This document shows positions 37,501 through 49,400 of a stretch of DNA of 64,000 bases, in pieces. The notes under the pieces are model-generated. The model saw only the letters and a list, made by a program, of their open reading frames with translations, did no database searches and had not been told where the DNA came from. Every line of letters starts with the position of its first letter. The stretch's first letter is position 1. Where the stretch lies: contig BSDZ01000004.1 in the NCBI GenBank assembly GCA_030268105.1, positions 1,049,001-1,113,000 of the forward strand. Reading direction: 5' to 3'. Source of the DNA: Volvox africanus. Taxonomy: Eukaryota; Chlorophyta; Chlorophyceae; Chlamydomonadales; Volvocaceae. The translations under genes and the position numbers were made by a program.

Positions 37501-38474
37501 CATTTTAAGTCAGCGGCAGGAAGGCATACACATACACATGCCCAACCAGACCGCCGATCGTCCCCCGCTGCGGCCCCGCAGTTTAAACACTTATTGCGAG
37601 ATGTTGCACCCCGGTTAGCGGCCCGCATGGATCGGGAGGGAGTGGAGCCTGAGCTGTACGCCACGCACTGGTTCAACACCGCCTTCGCCTACACATTGCC
37701 TTTCCCGTACCTGCTACGTGTCTGGGACGTGTTTTTGGCCGAGGGTCCGAAGATGGTGCGTGTTGCACTTGTTCGTTGTTCACGCCGGACCGATTGGGAC
37801 TGTCGGGTCGATATGTAGTCGGAGAAGGCAAGGAGTTGCTCCAGTAGTAATAATGAAAAAGGTGGAAGGAAAAAGGGAGGAGGGGGCAATAGGAAGGCTT
37901 GAAGACGATGGAACTCGATCCCGAGCGACCAAGGATCACGTTTTATCTCCTCGGCGCCCTTTCATCTCCCTCCAGCGCTTTGCCTTGATAACCTTTCTCC
38001 CAGCCCCGCGAAGCCCCGGGTAGCCCCTAGCTTTTCCAGGCTTCTGCGTCCGAGTGCATTCACAAATCGTAATACTTTCCGACCGATCGCCCTGTCACGT
38101 TTTCACACCAATCCTCCGTCGCTTCCCTAACGCGTCCCCCCTTGTTCTTCAGCACCAGCACCATATTTTGTTTATTCGCCTTCCCTCCCCTGCTCCACGC
38201 CGTCCTGCAGCTCTTTCGTGTGGGTCTGGCTGTGTTGCAATATGCGGAGGGCCGACTCCAGGGGATGCGGTTCGAGGCTTTGCTGAGTTCCCTCTCCGCC
38301 AGGAACCTACCGAACCTGCTGCCACCCAGCCCGCGGGATCTCATACGCCGAGCGCTACGCATCTCGGTGTCTCAGCGTATGAGGGAGCTGGCGGAGGAGT
38401 GGCAGCAGCAAGAGACAGCTGCGGCAGCGCAGCGCTCTCAGAGGGCGGACGGTGAACGGAGGGCGGGGCCCTGA
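34569..38474 (+). CDS. TBC-domain Rab GTPase-activating protein (5' end open)
   Basis: Seven exons: 34569-34913, 35149-35562, 35772-36097, 36496-36591, 37087-37170, 37582-37755, 38211-38474 (TGA). Phases agree and give at least 566 residues. The TBC domain accelerates GTP hydrolysis by Rab proteins on membranes. It is seen in order as KLKRRVRKGIPDSLRIWAW, GGLQMKKSNPGLFTALL, the arginine-finger motif IMRDLNRTFP, the glutamine-finger motif GYVQGMGFLAAVLL, PDEDAFWTFQAIM, LYTAGMPGLQ, HWFNTAFAYTLPFPYLLRVWDVFLAEG and FRVGLAVLQYAEGRL. Both catalytic residues are present, so it should be active. The first exon visible is Ser/Pro/acidic and disordered; its acceptor (GACGTTGCAG) is preceded in frame by a stop, so the true start lies in an unseen upstream exon. 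A Ser/Ala-rich insertion precedes the domain. Confidence 0.88.
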
Positions 38475-38660
38475 GAACAACACAGCAGCAGCATCAGGTG
38501 CTGGCGTAGGCTCTGGGCTCCAGCGGCAATGAGCAGAGGGCTTTTACGCACGTTAGCTAATAGGCTACCGTGTCGGGCTTGTAGCACCTCGGGATTGAGT
38601 GCTGCCAGGCATTACTAGCTTTGGCCATGCATGCCACGGGAACTGACTGGTACAAAAACT

Positions 38661-38665
38661 TGTAA
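38661..38665 (+). terminator. Candidate TGTAA poly(A) signal
   Basis: TGTAA 187 bases after the TBC stop codon. Distance is acceptable for a green-algal 3' untranslated region. Confidence 0.35.
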
Positions 38666-38689
38666 GCAATGCCGGAACATCGGCACACC

Positions 38690-39012
38690 AGGGAATGCAC
38701 GATGTAGTCAGGTCATCCGCCAGCCTCAGGTCCCACCGATCGAAATTAAAGTGGATTCTCAAGGCACAATTAACTTAGGGCACAATCCCGTTACGTCGCC
38801 GCGTTCGAAGAAGCACATAGATGAAGAAGCACATGAAAGCATATAGATGTGCAGCACCACTTGGATGGCAGAGAATAGCTAGCAGAGAGTTTGGGCTTTG
38901 CTACTGCCCGACTGAAAGGATGGTAGCGGATGTGGTTATGAAAGCTCAGGTAGAAGTTAAGTTAAAATGGTGTGCGAGACGAAATGGGGCTTTAGTAGTC
39001 AAGACTTGCGAT
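38690..39012 (+). pseudogene. Ty1/copia RNase H relic, frameshifted
   Basis: Two pieces of the C-terminal RNase H region of a copia-type polyprotein lie in different frames. The first, about 38738-38846, reads PIEIKVDSQGTINLGHNPV then SRSK-like RSKKHID, which corresponds to the family's VDSQGA...NPV...KHID block. The second, about 38885-38970, reads EFGLCYCPTERMVADVV with KA after it, matching the YCPTE.MVADVLTKAL block. A frameshift and stop separate them and the rest of the polyprotein is missing, so the element is dead. A TGTTGACACAACG at about 39198 could be the start of its 3' LTR, but no matching second LTR was found. Confidence 0.7.
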
Positions 39013-39565
39013 CTCCTACTGGAGCGCTTTATAATGTAGCACCGAGTTATTCTGCGCAGGAAGTTTGCATAGTGAGTATGCATGTCTTTGAAGCGGCGCC
39101 ACAGGGTATTCTTTTGGTCTTTTAAGTGTGTCATCTCCATGGAGGGATGATGAGTGCCTGTTCTTGAGGCCGTAGCCAGTTCGTTCCGAGGGTGCGTGTT
39201 GACACAACGATATCGTAGGGGGTATAACAGCCGTTAACATGGCATAACAGGCGATTAGAGGCTGTTTGGCGCTGTTTGGCACCAGTTGCATCCCCTGTAC
39301 CTTGTTAGGGGTGATGTCGACATAACCTGTCAACTTAGCTGAGGCGCAATTGAGAGACACAAGGCTGCCACGACTTTGCAAGGTTTTACAACGGTTTGTG
39401 AGTATATGACTATACAAGCTTGGGAGAGTCAGAACGATACTGTTACTCAAAGGAATGATCACAGGCAAACACTATGGTACAAGAATCACATTTGAGTGGA
39501 AAATAGTTCAGGTCGTTGTCAAGCCAAACATACCTGCATGCTGGTCACAGCCATCACTGAAGGTG
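39013..39565. other. Downstream of copia relic, possible LTR remnant
   Basis: No gene. It may contain the decayed 3' LTR of the copia element; it has several ATAACA/TAACAG words between 39229 and 39250. No polypurine tract or target duplication could be fixed. Confidence 0.3.
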
Positions 39566-39800
39566 GATAATAATAAAAATAATATATAATATATATTATA
39601 TTATGTTATAATATAAGATAAAATAAGATAATACAATATATAATATAAGATAATATAATAATATAATATATAATATATAAAACCCTAAAACCCTAATATA
39701 TATTATTATAATGTATTATATGATATTATATTATATTAATAATCATCATAATAATAACAGTACTAATAGTTAGTGATAATAGTAATAGTAGTAATAGTAC
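39566..39800. repeat. AT-rich island with telomere-like units
   Basis: About 235 bp almost purely of A and T (TATAATATA-type words), ending in ATAGTAATAGTAGTAATAG trinucleotide-like repeats. At 39679-39696 it contains AAAACCCTAAAACCCTAA, two units of CCCTAAAA, the Chlamydomonas-type telomeric repeat. Composition is quite unlike the rest of the window. Confidence 0.85.
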
Positions 39801-42772
39801 GTCGGCCGTAGCCTGGCGTGTGTTAAGGGTTTGGAATTGAGGGTTTGGATTGCCTCCCTTGTATGCCCGCACCATCGGGCTGAAGGTGGAGAAGTAATGG
39901 CCCGGACGCCTGAAATGGCGCGTAACTCACAATGCAAAGTCAAAAGTAATGGACACAGGTATCATGGCTTGAACGTTGTTTCCTTTGTTCATTTTCACAC
40001 ATGGTGTCAAGACTTTTCGTCTGTTGCCTTTCTCCAGTGAAGAGGAATGCTTCCTTGACCAGACCGCAGATGTTAAGGGGCCCCTCCATGGATGAGGTCT
40101 CAATTCGAGACATCCATTGAGAGTGGTCACACATCAGAAAGTAGGTTCCGCTCCAGACATGGCTTATGTTACAAGAGAAGATATGTAGGAGCAAAAGGGT
40201 TGGCGACAGTGGCGCTTGCGAGGGCCTGCGGAGAGCTTGGAGAAGCGCATGGAGCCAAAGGACCATCCGGTTGCTATCTTCGCCAGGAGTAGTGAGTGTA
40301 ATTCGGCTAATTGATTTAAAAACAAAGTCATCTTTCCATTTGTGATGGGATGGATTTATGAGCTTCCATTTGCAGAAGCAGCCTGGCCAGTAAGGAGATG
40401 GGTACCCCCCCAGCTGGATCTGCTTGCAGCCACCTCATACGGGTTGGAATGGAGGTGTGCACAGCTGAGGGAGTCTCAGGAAACGAGGCTATTACGACGC
40501 CAAATATGACATATTGCGCCGTAGCACTGACTAAGGGCCGAGCTGCTCACTCTTGAAGTTCCAACAACGCCTTGCATCCTGAGAGGCACCGAAGAGGGTA
40601 TCGTCGTTGCAACTCTGGTCATCGGGTGGTGGATATGGCAGCCAGCCCGTGTCGGTATGTTCAATTGGTGGGTGGGTAGGACACGGCCGTTGGGTCTCGT
40701 CGACCTTGGGCGTCATGTTATTGGCCATTGAGTCGGACAGCGCGTGTGTGACGTGGAACAAGGGAATGCTCAAACAGACAATCAGGGGCGATCATCAGGA
40801 TTGGGAAGCACGGGAAGAGAGCAGAAGATGAGGTACGTAAGCTACTATTATTATTTCGCGGACAAGAACCCTTAAATAACCCACAACGAAAGAATTCTGC
40901 AGCAATCTACGAGCATGCAATCATCGACGCCGCAGTTGCTGGCCTTCAAGCCGTCCCTGCGTCAAGGATATTCACGATACGATTAGAGGTATCGTGGTCT
41001 CATATAAGTTATGATCCCTACACGTCTGGTCCATCCCACCTCACAAAAACTGGTACCTCTGGCCGACAAGCGAAGATTGGATTCACTCAAGCTCGAACGT
41101 GACTAGCTTCCCACGTCACGGAGGTCTGTGTTCGCACAAACTGGTTGTAATCCTCAGGCGACGCGAAAACTTGGCCCCGTCCCCCAGTCCGAAGAGCCTT
41201 TCCTGCCTGTGTAATAACGGGGCCATCTTGCAAGGCTACGGCCAGCGTTCTCACCATCAGCTATGCCACACTGATCTTGGACGGCTTGATAATTATCCAA
41301 CACTCAACACAGCAACACGGGTGACAGCCGCAATCAGTCAACCTGCCGGTGTCTCCAACCGATGCTTGACCATAAACGCATGCATGATATGAGTTGCTTC
41401 CGTTCGCCTTGCGCATTGCCGATTCCCATCAGCACGTGAGGGCTATCGTGCTCCGAAACCGCAATACAGATGGATGGATGGACGGGTGCCATCTGACCTA
41501 CTTGAACACCGGGGCCCAGTGTCCCGCACTCAAGAACAGACTGGGCAACACCCCACGGTACCCCACCCCACCTCTCTACCTCACCCTGACAACGTTGACG
41601 GAGCAACAGACCATGCATGATGCAAACATTCGCGAGTACTCAAAAATACCTCGTCACGAGTAAAGCCATTGCCGTAGGCCGTGGGGATGACAGGAGGTGG
41701 CCATTTCGTTGGACTAGGTCGCGATGTCCTTTCTGACTAAAGCCACTACCACGTCAAACGTAAGGACAAAGATTGAATAAGAGCTTATCTTCGGCAATCT
41801 GTGCCATAAACGCAATAAGTAACCGAGCGCTAAACGTACCGCCACAAAACATACCTCTCGCTGCCAAGTCACCACCGCCTATTGACCCGTATGAACTAAG
41901 CAGATCTATCGATCATTTCGAGCTGGAACAATTAGACACAATCGATACTCACATCCCAATCCCCTTCACGCAAATCCAATATAGTAATAACCCGCATGGC
42001 GCAACAGACGGGCCAACAGACGAACAGCAGGATATCCCAGGCAAGCAACTTGATACAGTGATTTGTGGTGAGAAATTGATGGCCAGGTGTCGGGTTCTGT
42101 ACGCCATCCAGCGCGACTAAGCGCCTGCGTTCACTGATGCCCTCGACTGAGAGCATGCATACTTGAATAAGGCTGACCGCTTGACGATACCAGGCAACAG
42201 GGTGCGGCTCCAGCGGGTACATATTCGAATACTTCACACGTTGCCGTTGCCACTGCCATGCGAACATTCACCTGCCTGTAGACTGCTGCTGCTCTGAACT
42301 ACCATTACTGTGGTATGGTCGGGTAGTGTGGTAGTTCTGCTACTGCTACCATACCAAACCCAAACCATAGCCGCCTGACAATGCCAAGCCAAACAAATGC
42401 GACAACATGCGCCATTAGATTAGCAGTGGATCAATCACATAACTTGTGTACCCATATTTCTAGAGAGCACGCAGGCTGCCCCGATGACGCGCACAGAACC
42501 GTACGCCTCCTTCAAGCCACAGCTAAACCGCCAATGCAGCGAGGGGACGCAGCGCTGCGTGGTGGTGGGCAGCGTGCCCGGCATAGCTCAGCAATGTCGA
42601 GCGAATGCCGGCAGGCCTATCCTTGCCCGGTAGCCTGCACGTGAACAAACGCAGAAGAAATGCCCCTCGTCTTTCCCAAGTACCCCAACAGGACACCAGT
42701 GTAACGGCGCCCACTTTGGCCTCCCACCTCGAGGACCGCGTCCAACGGATGTCCACTTGCCAACAGCCGGCT
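39801..42772. other. Gene-poor region, nothing convincing
   Basis: About 3 kb without recognisable coding sequence. Small frames such as 40531-40773 (-, 80 codons) and 41394-41663 (+, 89 codons) carry no family signature. An (ATGG)n-like run lies at about 41470. A foldback at 42311-42356 (TGGTATGGT / ACCATACCA, 9-bp arms) lies near the right side. Possibly decayed mobile DNA adjoining the copia relic. Confidence 0.4.
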
Positions 42773-44026
42773 TCACCAGGCGCTCTGGCGCGACGGCGTC
42801 CACACCACAGGCTGCGGCAGTGGCCGCATCGGTGATGAACCACTCGCACCCGAGCTAGTTCGCTTCCGTTCAAACGCGACCCGTTGTCCATTGCGTGGCG
42901 CCGTCGTCAAAGACATGGATGGCCACAGCCCTTGAGACTGCTTGCCGTACGTCCTAAGGATGCCATATTGGCGGTACATGAGGCTCGGGTCATTCAAAGA
43001 GTCCTGGCGTGTCGGCGGGCGGGCGCCGCCGATATCTTGCTCCACGCTGCTGTCATTTGTCTCCAGCCATCTCTCCACGCCCTCCCGCACGTCTCTCTGG
43101 CGCGCATTCCCAGCCGCCCCAGCGTTGGCGCCGCCAATCCTCCCGCTAGCCCCGTCGGGTGCGGCTGAGGGCACCCGAACCGCGGACAGAGACCCCGGTA
43201 CGGAACCTGGACCAGGCTCCGAGGAGTCCGACGCAGCCAAGGCGGGCCGGCTGCTGCTCGGCTGCTGTTGCTGCCCTGTATAAATGGCGCGCTGTTCTTT
43301 CTCTAAGCGGCGTTGTTGCATATAGTTGCTAGGCGTCTGCTCGACGAAGGAGGGGATGAGTAGGTCCAAGGTGGGGAAGCCGCCATGCGTGGGGGATGCC
43401 CCTGAGGGTTGCGCAGGCGCCTTCTTAGCAGACATGGCCTCGCGCAGTCGGCCACCGACATATAATTGCCCCGAAACAAGGGCAACCTGGGGCCCGCTTG
43501 CGGGTGCTTGTCGTACTGGGTACCGACTCACGAGATCGCTGAGAAAGGGCATGCCAGGAAGGGGACCTGAGAGCTGCCGTGCAGGCAAGCCGTTTGGGTG
43601 GCGCCGGCTGGTAATTCCAGCGGAACCTGAGGAGTGTTGCATGAGAGATGGCGGGAGTGGCGAAGAGTGCAGCCCATGAGCAGCGGCGCTGGCGTCTACG
43701 AGAGTCCAGCGGCTGCGTTCACTGGAGTCAGGGCGAGAGGCGACAGGAATTGACTGGCCACTGCTAATCCTGCGCGTAGGCAAAGGTGACTGCTGGTGGG
43801 GAGCTACTTGGCTCGGGGGCCTGGAGGTTTGTTTCCTGGCATCGCCAGGTGCTGGGGGCGAAACCCCACCGCCGCCTATTTCCGAGTTGCCGTCGTCGCC
43901 ACGAGTACAAAAATCCTCATCGGTATCTGTTATCGATGCGGCGTCTGCATTAAAGTACCTTGCCGCGGCCTTCGTGTTGTGATGCTCGCCAGATATTCTT
44001 GTACCACGAGCAACTGTGGATGCCAT
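42773..44026 (-). CDS. Disordered protein, smaller member of paralogue pair
   Basis: Single-exon frame of 417 residues. Mostly low-complexity Ser/Pro/Ala/Gly, hence disordered. Conserved blocks are LPGMPFLSDLVSRYPVRQA and GPQVALVSGQLYVGGRLREA (residues about 156-198), then YMQQRRLEKEQRAIYTG (about 235-251), VREGVERWLE and a C-terminal NGQRVAFERKRTSSG. All four have counterparts in the same order in the large protein encoded at 46477-51754 on the same strand, so the two are paralogues by tandem duplication. I do not recognise the family. No signal peptide or membrane span. The starting ATG (44024-44026) is the first in frame and is followed by good composition at once. Confidence 0.72.
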   Translation of the reverse strand: MASTVARGTRISGEHHNTKAAARYFNADAASITDTDEDFCTRGDDGNSEIGGGGVSPPAPGDARKQTSRPPSQVAPHQQSPLPTRRISSGQSIPVASRPDSSERSRWTLVDASAAAHGLHSSPLPPSLMQHSSGSAGITSRRHPNGLPARQLSGPLPGMPFLSDLVSRYPVRQAPASGPQVALVSGQLYVGGRLREAMSAKKAPAQPSGASPTHGGFPTLDLLIPSFVEQTPSNYMQQRRLEKEQRAIYTGQQQQPSSSRPALAASDSSEPGPGSVPGSLSAVRVPSAAPDGASGRIGGANAGAAGNARQRDVREGVERWLETNDSSVEQDIGGARPPTRQDSLNDPSLMYRQYGILRTYGKQSQGLWPSMSLTTAPRNGQRVAFERKRTSSGASGSSPMRPLPQPVVWTPSRQSAW

Positions 44027-45949
44027 TATTCACAGCCACGTATCAATCTTGATATAGAGCTGAAGCGCTCAGCCTCACCTCGTTCGCGGGAAGCGCCTGC
44101 GGACGGGGACCACTTTCAAAGTTTTGCCAGCATCCCTATTGAAACCCAGAAAATCAGTCAGCTTTACAAATATAAATAACGAGCAGCTCGAAGGGATAAT
44201 TCAGCTTATGTCATTGTCAAGGGTAGTCCTGAGGGCCTCGAACCTACCTGCTACCTCTAATTCGTGGTACAGCAAGCTTGACGAAATATCATCCCTTTGC
44301 AAACGATTTTCAAAGTCTTACAAACAATCTTCTCAAACTCACGTCTTATCCTACCAGTAAGCTCGGTTCACGTCACCAACGGTTAAGGAAAGCCGGTTAA
44401 GTGAAGCCAACCTTCACACATAAAACCAAAGGAAAAGGTCTAATGGAGAACCAACAATTGCTCTGCTGTTGTGATATTAGTCGTACTACGCGGCTCATTC
44501 CGTCATTCCGCTTCCGCATCGATCCCCCATGTTTTCAAACCTCATCCGACGGAATCGAATCTTTCTAAACCGGATTTCGCATAACAAATAAAAAAACATT
44601 TCTGCGTTTTATTGTTATTTCCCACTATTTCCCTATTGTTAAGTCGATATCTGACCCAAGGTTATCGGTCGTGTCTGTTGCAGTTTGCGCATCCTGCGAC
44701 GTATCCCCAGCAAGCCTTTCACATAACCACGCATGTACATGCTCCAATTTGTATCTTGTTCTATCAACATATACTGGCATTTCTACATTACAGGACCTGT
44801 CCCACGCCGCCAGCAGTTAGGCTCACGTTGGGCGAGCTAACCGTCTTGTGCATATTAGCCTCTGGGAAGTCCACGTCTTGACTCTTATCGGTTATCCACG
44901 CAATTCGTGGTTTAAAATTTTCGCTGCGGCAGTACTTGGATACCCTAATGCAGGCGACGGCGCAGAGGAAGTTGAAATGAAACATGCGCTTATAAAATTA
45001 CCCTTGCCTTGATTTCGCTATTAGCCGCTCACGCACATGGCTAGAGGCTCGTGCGAAGGTAGCACTATCTCTAAACAATCAATCTGCACCATAAGCCGAG
45101 TGCAGGCTGCCTGTCGACCGGCCCGCCAAGTGCGGCGGCTGACTCACTGCCGGCCTGGCACACCTCCAGGTGGTCTCCTTGCCGCGTTGGCGTTGTGTAA
45201 GCGGCATGCCCAAGCGCAGCATGTCGTCGAACCCCACACATTGGGGTGTAAATCTATGACACCAGCGCACATGGGCCGTCGGAGATGGATCAGATGTCCA
45301 GGACAGACTTCTATGATACATGTGAAAAGGAAATTTATGACCCCGCAAGCCCGCATCGAGCCATGCTCGTGTATACTGCTTTGGTGTACCAAACACCAGC
45401 TGCACAACAGCTACAAGCCGCAATCCACCTCTTGGGCAGGGCAGATGGGCACAGATGAAATTTACGGTTGAACGGCAGCGCACAACCTTGATAATGGCTG
45501 TATCCCGCTGACGTCTTATTTATCACTTGGCTACCAATCACAGACGCACTCTCTGTTTTATTGCACGCCGTTGCATACATTTCATGAAACGCTCCTTTAA
45601 ATGTGTTACCCTCCAGAGCTGCGCATATATATGGTCAGCGCGCCCTTTGACAGTGTCGATGCTCATTCCCCTGCTGTAAGTTTATCCATCCGCTGCGCCA
45701 AGCCAGAGACGCGGCATTTTCGCCCGTGGTTGGGAGTGTATCTCCAACCCCCGTGGAATCTTCCTCACAGAAATGGGAGTGGCACACACAACTGATCCGA
45801 GCTCCCTTCTGGTCGACCCGACCTTGACGAAACTTCAGCAGCTGACGTCAAGCAACTTGTATTTACCTAACAGAAGCCGAAATGTTGTGCCCGCAATTCC
45901 ACCTGCATTAAAGCTACACCACGCGACACGGCACAATACCAACCGCAAC

Positions 45950-45968
45950 TTAGGGTTTGAAACCCTAA
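45950..45968. repeat. Telomere-like palindrome
   Basis: TTAGGGTTT, one G, AAACCCTAA: a perfect 9-bp inverted repeat made of plant-type telomere words. Head-to-head telomere words can mark a chromosome fusion or repair, but at this length chance is possible. Confidence 0.6.
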
Positions 45969-46165
45969 AGCCTTGAATTCCGCAAGCTCAGTGAATGAGA
46001 ACCTGTAAAAAAATGCCGTGCGACCATAAAAAATTGCAAACACAGCGCTCCCAAATGTACCACAGCAATTGGGGACAAACTGCAAACAGCAGGCGACACT
46101 CGGAAGGAGGAGAAACGTACTTTCCATTCCCACCCGAACCTCCCAGTCCGTAAGATTTCACTGTA

Positions 46166-46199
46166 GCCGCATTATACTGCGGCAGCAGTATAATGCGGC
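46166..46199. repeat. Perfect 15-bp stem hairpin
   Basis: GCCGCATTATACTGC (46166-46180) and GCAGTATAATGCGGC (46185-46199) are exact reverse complements around the 4-base spacer GGCA. Such a perfect short palindrome could extrude as a cruciform or form a stable RNA stem. It lies outside any called gene. Confidence 0.85.
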
Positions 46200-46381
46200 C
46201 CATCGTAATGAATCTGCGCACGAAGGCACCATGCAGGCCGTCCGCAATCGTCGATACTTTCTTAAGTTGTCTCATACATGATGCGACACCCAAGACACGT
46301 GCCGCAATGTATTTGGCCTACGGCCCATGCCGTCATGCGTAATGTTGCAATCGCCACCACCGAACCCCATGACCAGACGCA

Positions 46382-46397
46382 TTACAGCTGCATTACA
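46382..46397 (-). terminator. Paired TGTAA poly(A) signals
   Basis: Two minus-strand TGTAA words, 80-95 bases after the stop codon at 46477 of the large disordered protein gene. Confidence 0.45.
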
Positions 46398-46476
46398 ACC
46401 GGCCGTTGCATATTTTCAATGCAAACGCAAAAGAAACGGGGAAGCGCAGACGGGTCGTCATCCAGAACCTTCGATG

Positions 46477-49400
46477 CTACGATGACGTCCTCCGCCTTGG
46501 CTCTGATCTCTTCGGGGGGCTACCGGCCTGCGGCACATTCAAAACGGTTGTACCCCTCAACAGCGCGTGTTCCCTTCCATTTGGTAATAGCTGTGGTGCC
46601 TGTCGGAAGGCACCCTTGCTTTGCCCGGCGGCATCCGCGGTGAGGTCCAGGGTCCCGATGTAGCCCTCTGCCCATCGTTGTAAAACGCTGGGCGGCTGTG
46701 CGCAGCCCGATAAACACCGTAAGCCAGGTACATGCGCAGTACCGGGGCGCGGGGCGCATAAGCCCTGCAATGGCCTTCCCCCATCATGCGGAGCGTCCGT
46801 GCAGGCCGACTGCAACCAGCGCTCTACGCTGGAGCGCCGGTCAAGCCCATACACGCGCCCATGATCACCACCGCCAGCGCTGGTACTGGCTCCACCAGCT
46901 ATGCCACTGGTAGCTGACGACCGCCTCGCGGCCGCCGTGGGCCCTGCAGCCATCACCGGCGCACATTGTGGCCCGGCTTGCGCAGCGCGCAACCCACCAA
47001 AGGCGCCCGCTGACGGTGCCGCACCCCATACCCATCCCTTTTGCACCCGCCAGACATTGCTGTCTCCAGCGCCGTCACCACCAGCGCCGGTTCCTATTCC
47101 GGCGGGACCGCCATATATGCCGGCCAGCCAAGCGCGCTGTGCCTTCTCCGCCCGGCGCTTTTCCGTATAGGTGTTGCGGTCCCTGGCGACGCAGGCACCA
47201 GCGCCGATGCTGGGACTGCCAGGCATCACCCAGTCGCCTTTTGGCCGAACACGAGCGATCGGCGATGGGGGTCCTGACGAGAGCCCTGGGGCCGCTGCCC
47301 TCTTCGCCGCCATCGCCTTCGATGACCTGGCGGCGACCCCGCCTGTAGTCCCGATGGCATTCCGTATGCGATCACTAACAAAAAGCTGCCCTGAAACCAA
47401 AGCGATCTCGGGGCCACACGCATGTGCCTGCCGTACCGGATACCTGCTAAGGAGCTCGCTAAGCAGGGGCATGCCCGGCAGCTGCCGCGTGGCCTGGCGA
47501 AACGGCAGACAATTGGGTTCATGCCGGTTGGATGAAGAGCTTGCATTACTCGCAAGCGAGCCTGGGCTCTGCGGCAGCTCAAAACCCGAGGATTCAGTGG
47601 CGATGCGGGGTTGCGTGCATTGGATGTTTCCTCCTGTTGCCTGGGCCCCTCCGGGGGCACATAACTTAACGCCACTATCGCTAAATCCAGAGGCTCCTGG
47701 AAGGGTTGGCGGCGCTGACAGGTGATGGAGCCAGGTGTCCGGACAAGCAAGCCACGCTGTCTGACTATCATCATCTGCACCAGTGAACCCACGGCTCTGC
47801 CGGGCTTGGGGCGCTGTCAGAGCGCCTGCTGGGGCTGTTTGAGGGCTCTGGATTGAAGGGGCACCAGTAGTACCGGCCAAAGGTCTTGTCATTGTGCTAT
47901 CCTGCCGCAGTCTGAAGTTCGGCTGTGGCGCGGTCACCTGCGGCACCGGCCGCAGGTGGCTTGCCACAGTCGCCCGGTCAGACAGAGCTTGTAAACCCCG
48001 GCCTTCTACCCTCTCCGTAGTCGCTTCTTGCGAGCCTGCAGTGGCAGCTGGGGGGACCATATCTGTCTTTGGACGCGAATGCTCTATAGACTGCCTGCCG
48101 GGCTCAATCATTGGCGGCGCTGCTGCGGGGCCTGGCAGTGCCACTGCCGCTGAAAGCGCTGCCGCAGCTCCTGGGCCAGCTGGCATTGCGTTGAGCTCCG
48201 AGCCTACGGGCAGACAGGAAGGGCCGATGGAGATCTGGGGCTTCTGCGTCGCAACCGGTGCCTGCCTGCAGCAGTCCGTCAAAGGAGTTTGGGGGCCTCG
48301 GAGTTGTGATGCACCGCCGGCAGGGCGTCCCAAGCTGCAAGTCGTCGCCGGAGTGTCACTGGGCATTGGCGCGAAGAGCATCATGCTGGAACGGGTACAA
48401 ACACTGCTGCTGCTGCTGATTCGGTTGCGCCTGGGGCCGCCAGCAGTCGCGCAGGACGCGACTGCCATCTCTGCGCTGCCGGAACCCAGCGACGTGACCG
48501 TTCCCGATCGAAGAACTGCCTGCGATGGGGGAGTCTCTGCCTCGGTTATTGTCGCCTTCGGCCCCAAGCTTCTGACCTGACCTGCTTCTGCTACCATTCC
48601 CGAAACTGTCCCTGGCCCTGTTTCCGTCCCCGTCCCCGTTACACGTCTTGTTGCCACCCCCGTTGCACACACCGCCTCCGCCTCCATATCCCCTTCCATG
48701 GGAAGGTCGATTGCGGATCGCCTCAGAGCTTTCGCTGCAGTGAGCGCTGACCCAACCAAGGCACTGGATCGAGGGTCCGGCTGGCGCGGCGCATCGGCAA
48801 AGCCACTGGAACTGCAGTGGCTACCGCAGATGGAGGAATCGCGCCGTTGGCCGGTTTGAGGTGAGGGTCCTGCTTGTCTCGGTACTTTGCACCCCATGCT
48901 GGAATGACGCCGCCCGGTAACTGAGCTCCTGCCGTATGTTGTGGAAATGCCAGCTGCGGTCGACGGACTGCACGGCGCTACAATAGCTGCCACAGCACGT
49001 TCAGCGCCAGGTATACGAGCCGTCACAGCCGGAGTCCCTGGAGCGTCAGTGCTGCTTGGCACAGAGCGGCCTCGCACTGTGGAACTCATCCGCCGCGCCT
49101 TGGCAACCGATGTATTGCCCCCCTCCACTCCTGACGGCGCCACTGGGTCTACCCCCACGCTGGCCCCAAGGGACTCCACCGCGGCTGCTATTGTGCATGC
49201 CAGCGGCATCCGCGGTGGTAGAGGTGGCTTTAAAGAAGGATCGGTCGCAGAGGAATTGCCTGTTGCTGCCCCGGTGCTGGATGCTGCGGTAGCACTTGTC
49301 GGGGCTGAGTCAGCTACTGTCATCAAGGCTGCTGCCGAGCCTGCATCGAATCCCCCAACGTCGGATGCAATACTGCTGCCCGGTTTCGCCATTTTTATGA

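Larger units (their letters stand above)
44027..46476. other. Intergenic between paralogues, with palindromes
   Basis: About 2.4 kb without a supported gene. Overlapping frames on opposite strands (45037-45471 + and 45079-45483 -) cancel each other as evidence. A short plus-strand block at 45601-45675 (MCYPPELRIYMVSAPF...) ends at a good donor GTAAGT but has no partner exon. Two perfect palindromes are listed separately. TGTAA words on the minus strand at 46382-46386 and 46393-46397 lie 80-95 bases after the large paralogue's stop and could be its poly(A) signals. Confidence 0.45.

Noticed and set aside
45037..45483. Overlapping frames of 144 (+) and 134 (-) codons
   Set aside because: Both strands are open over the same stretch, so openness is not evidence for either; neither has motifs.
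47894..48580. Plus-strand open frame of 228 codons
   Set aside because: Same reason: antisense shadow of the minus-strand exon.
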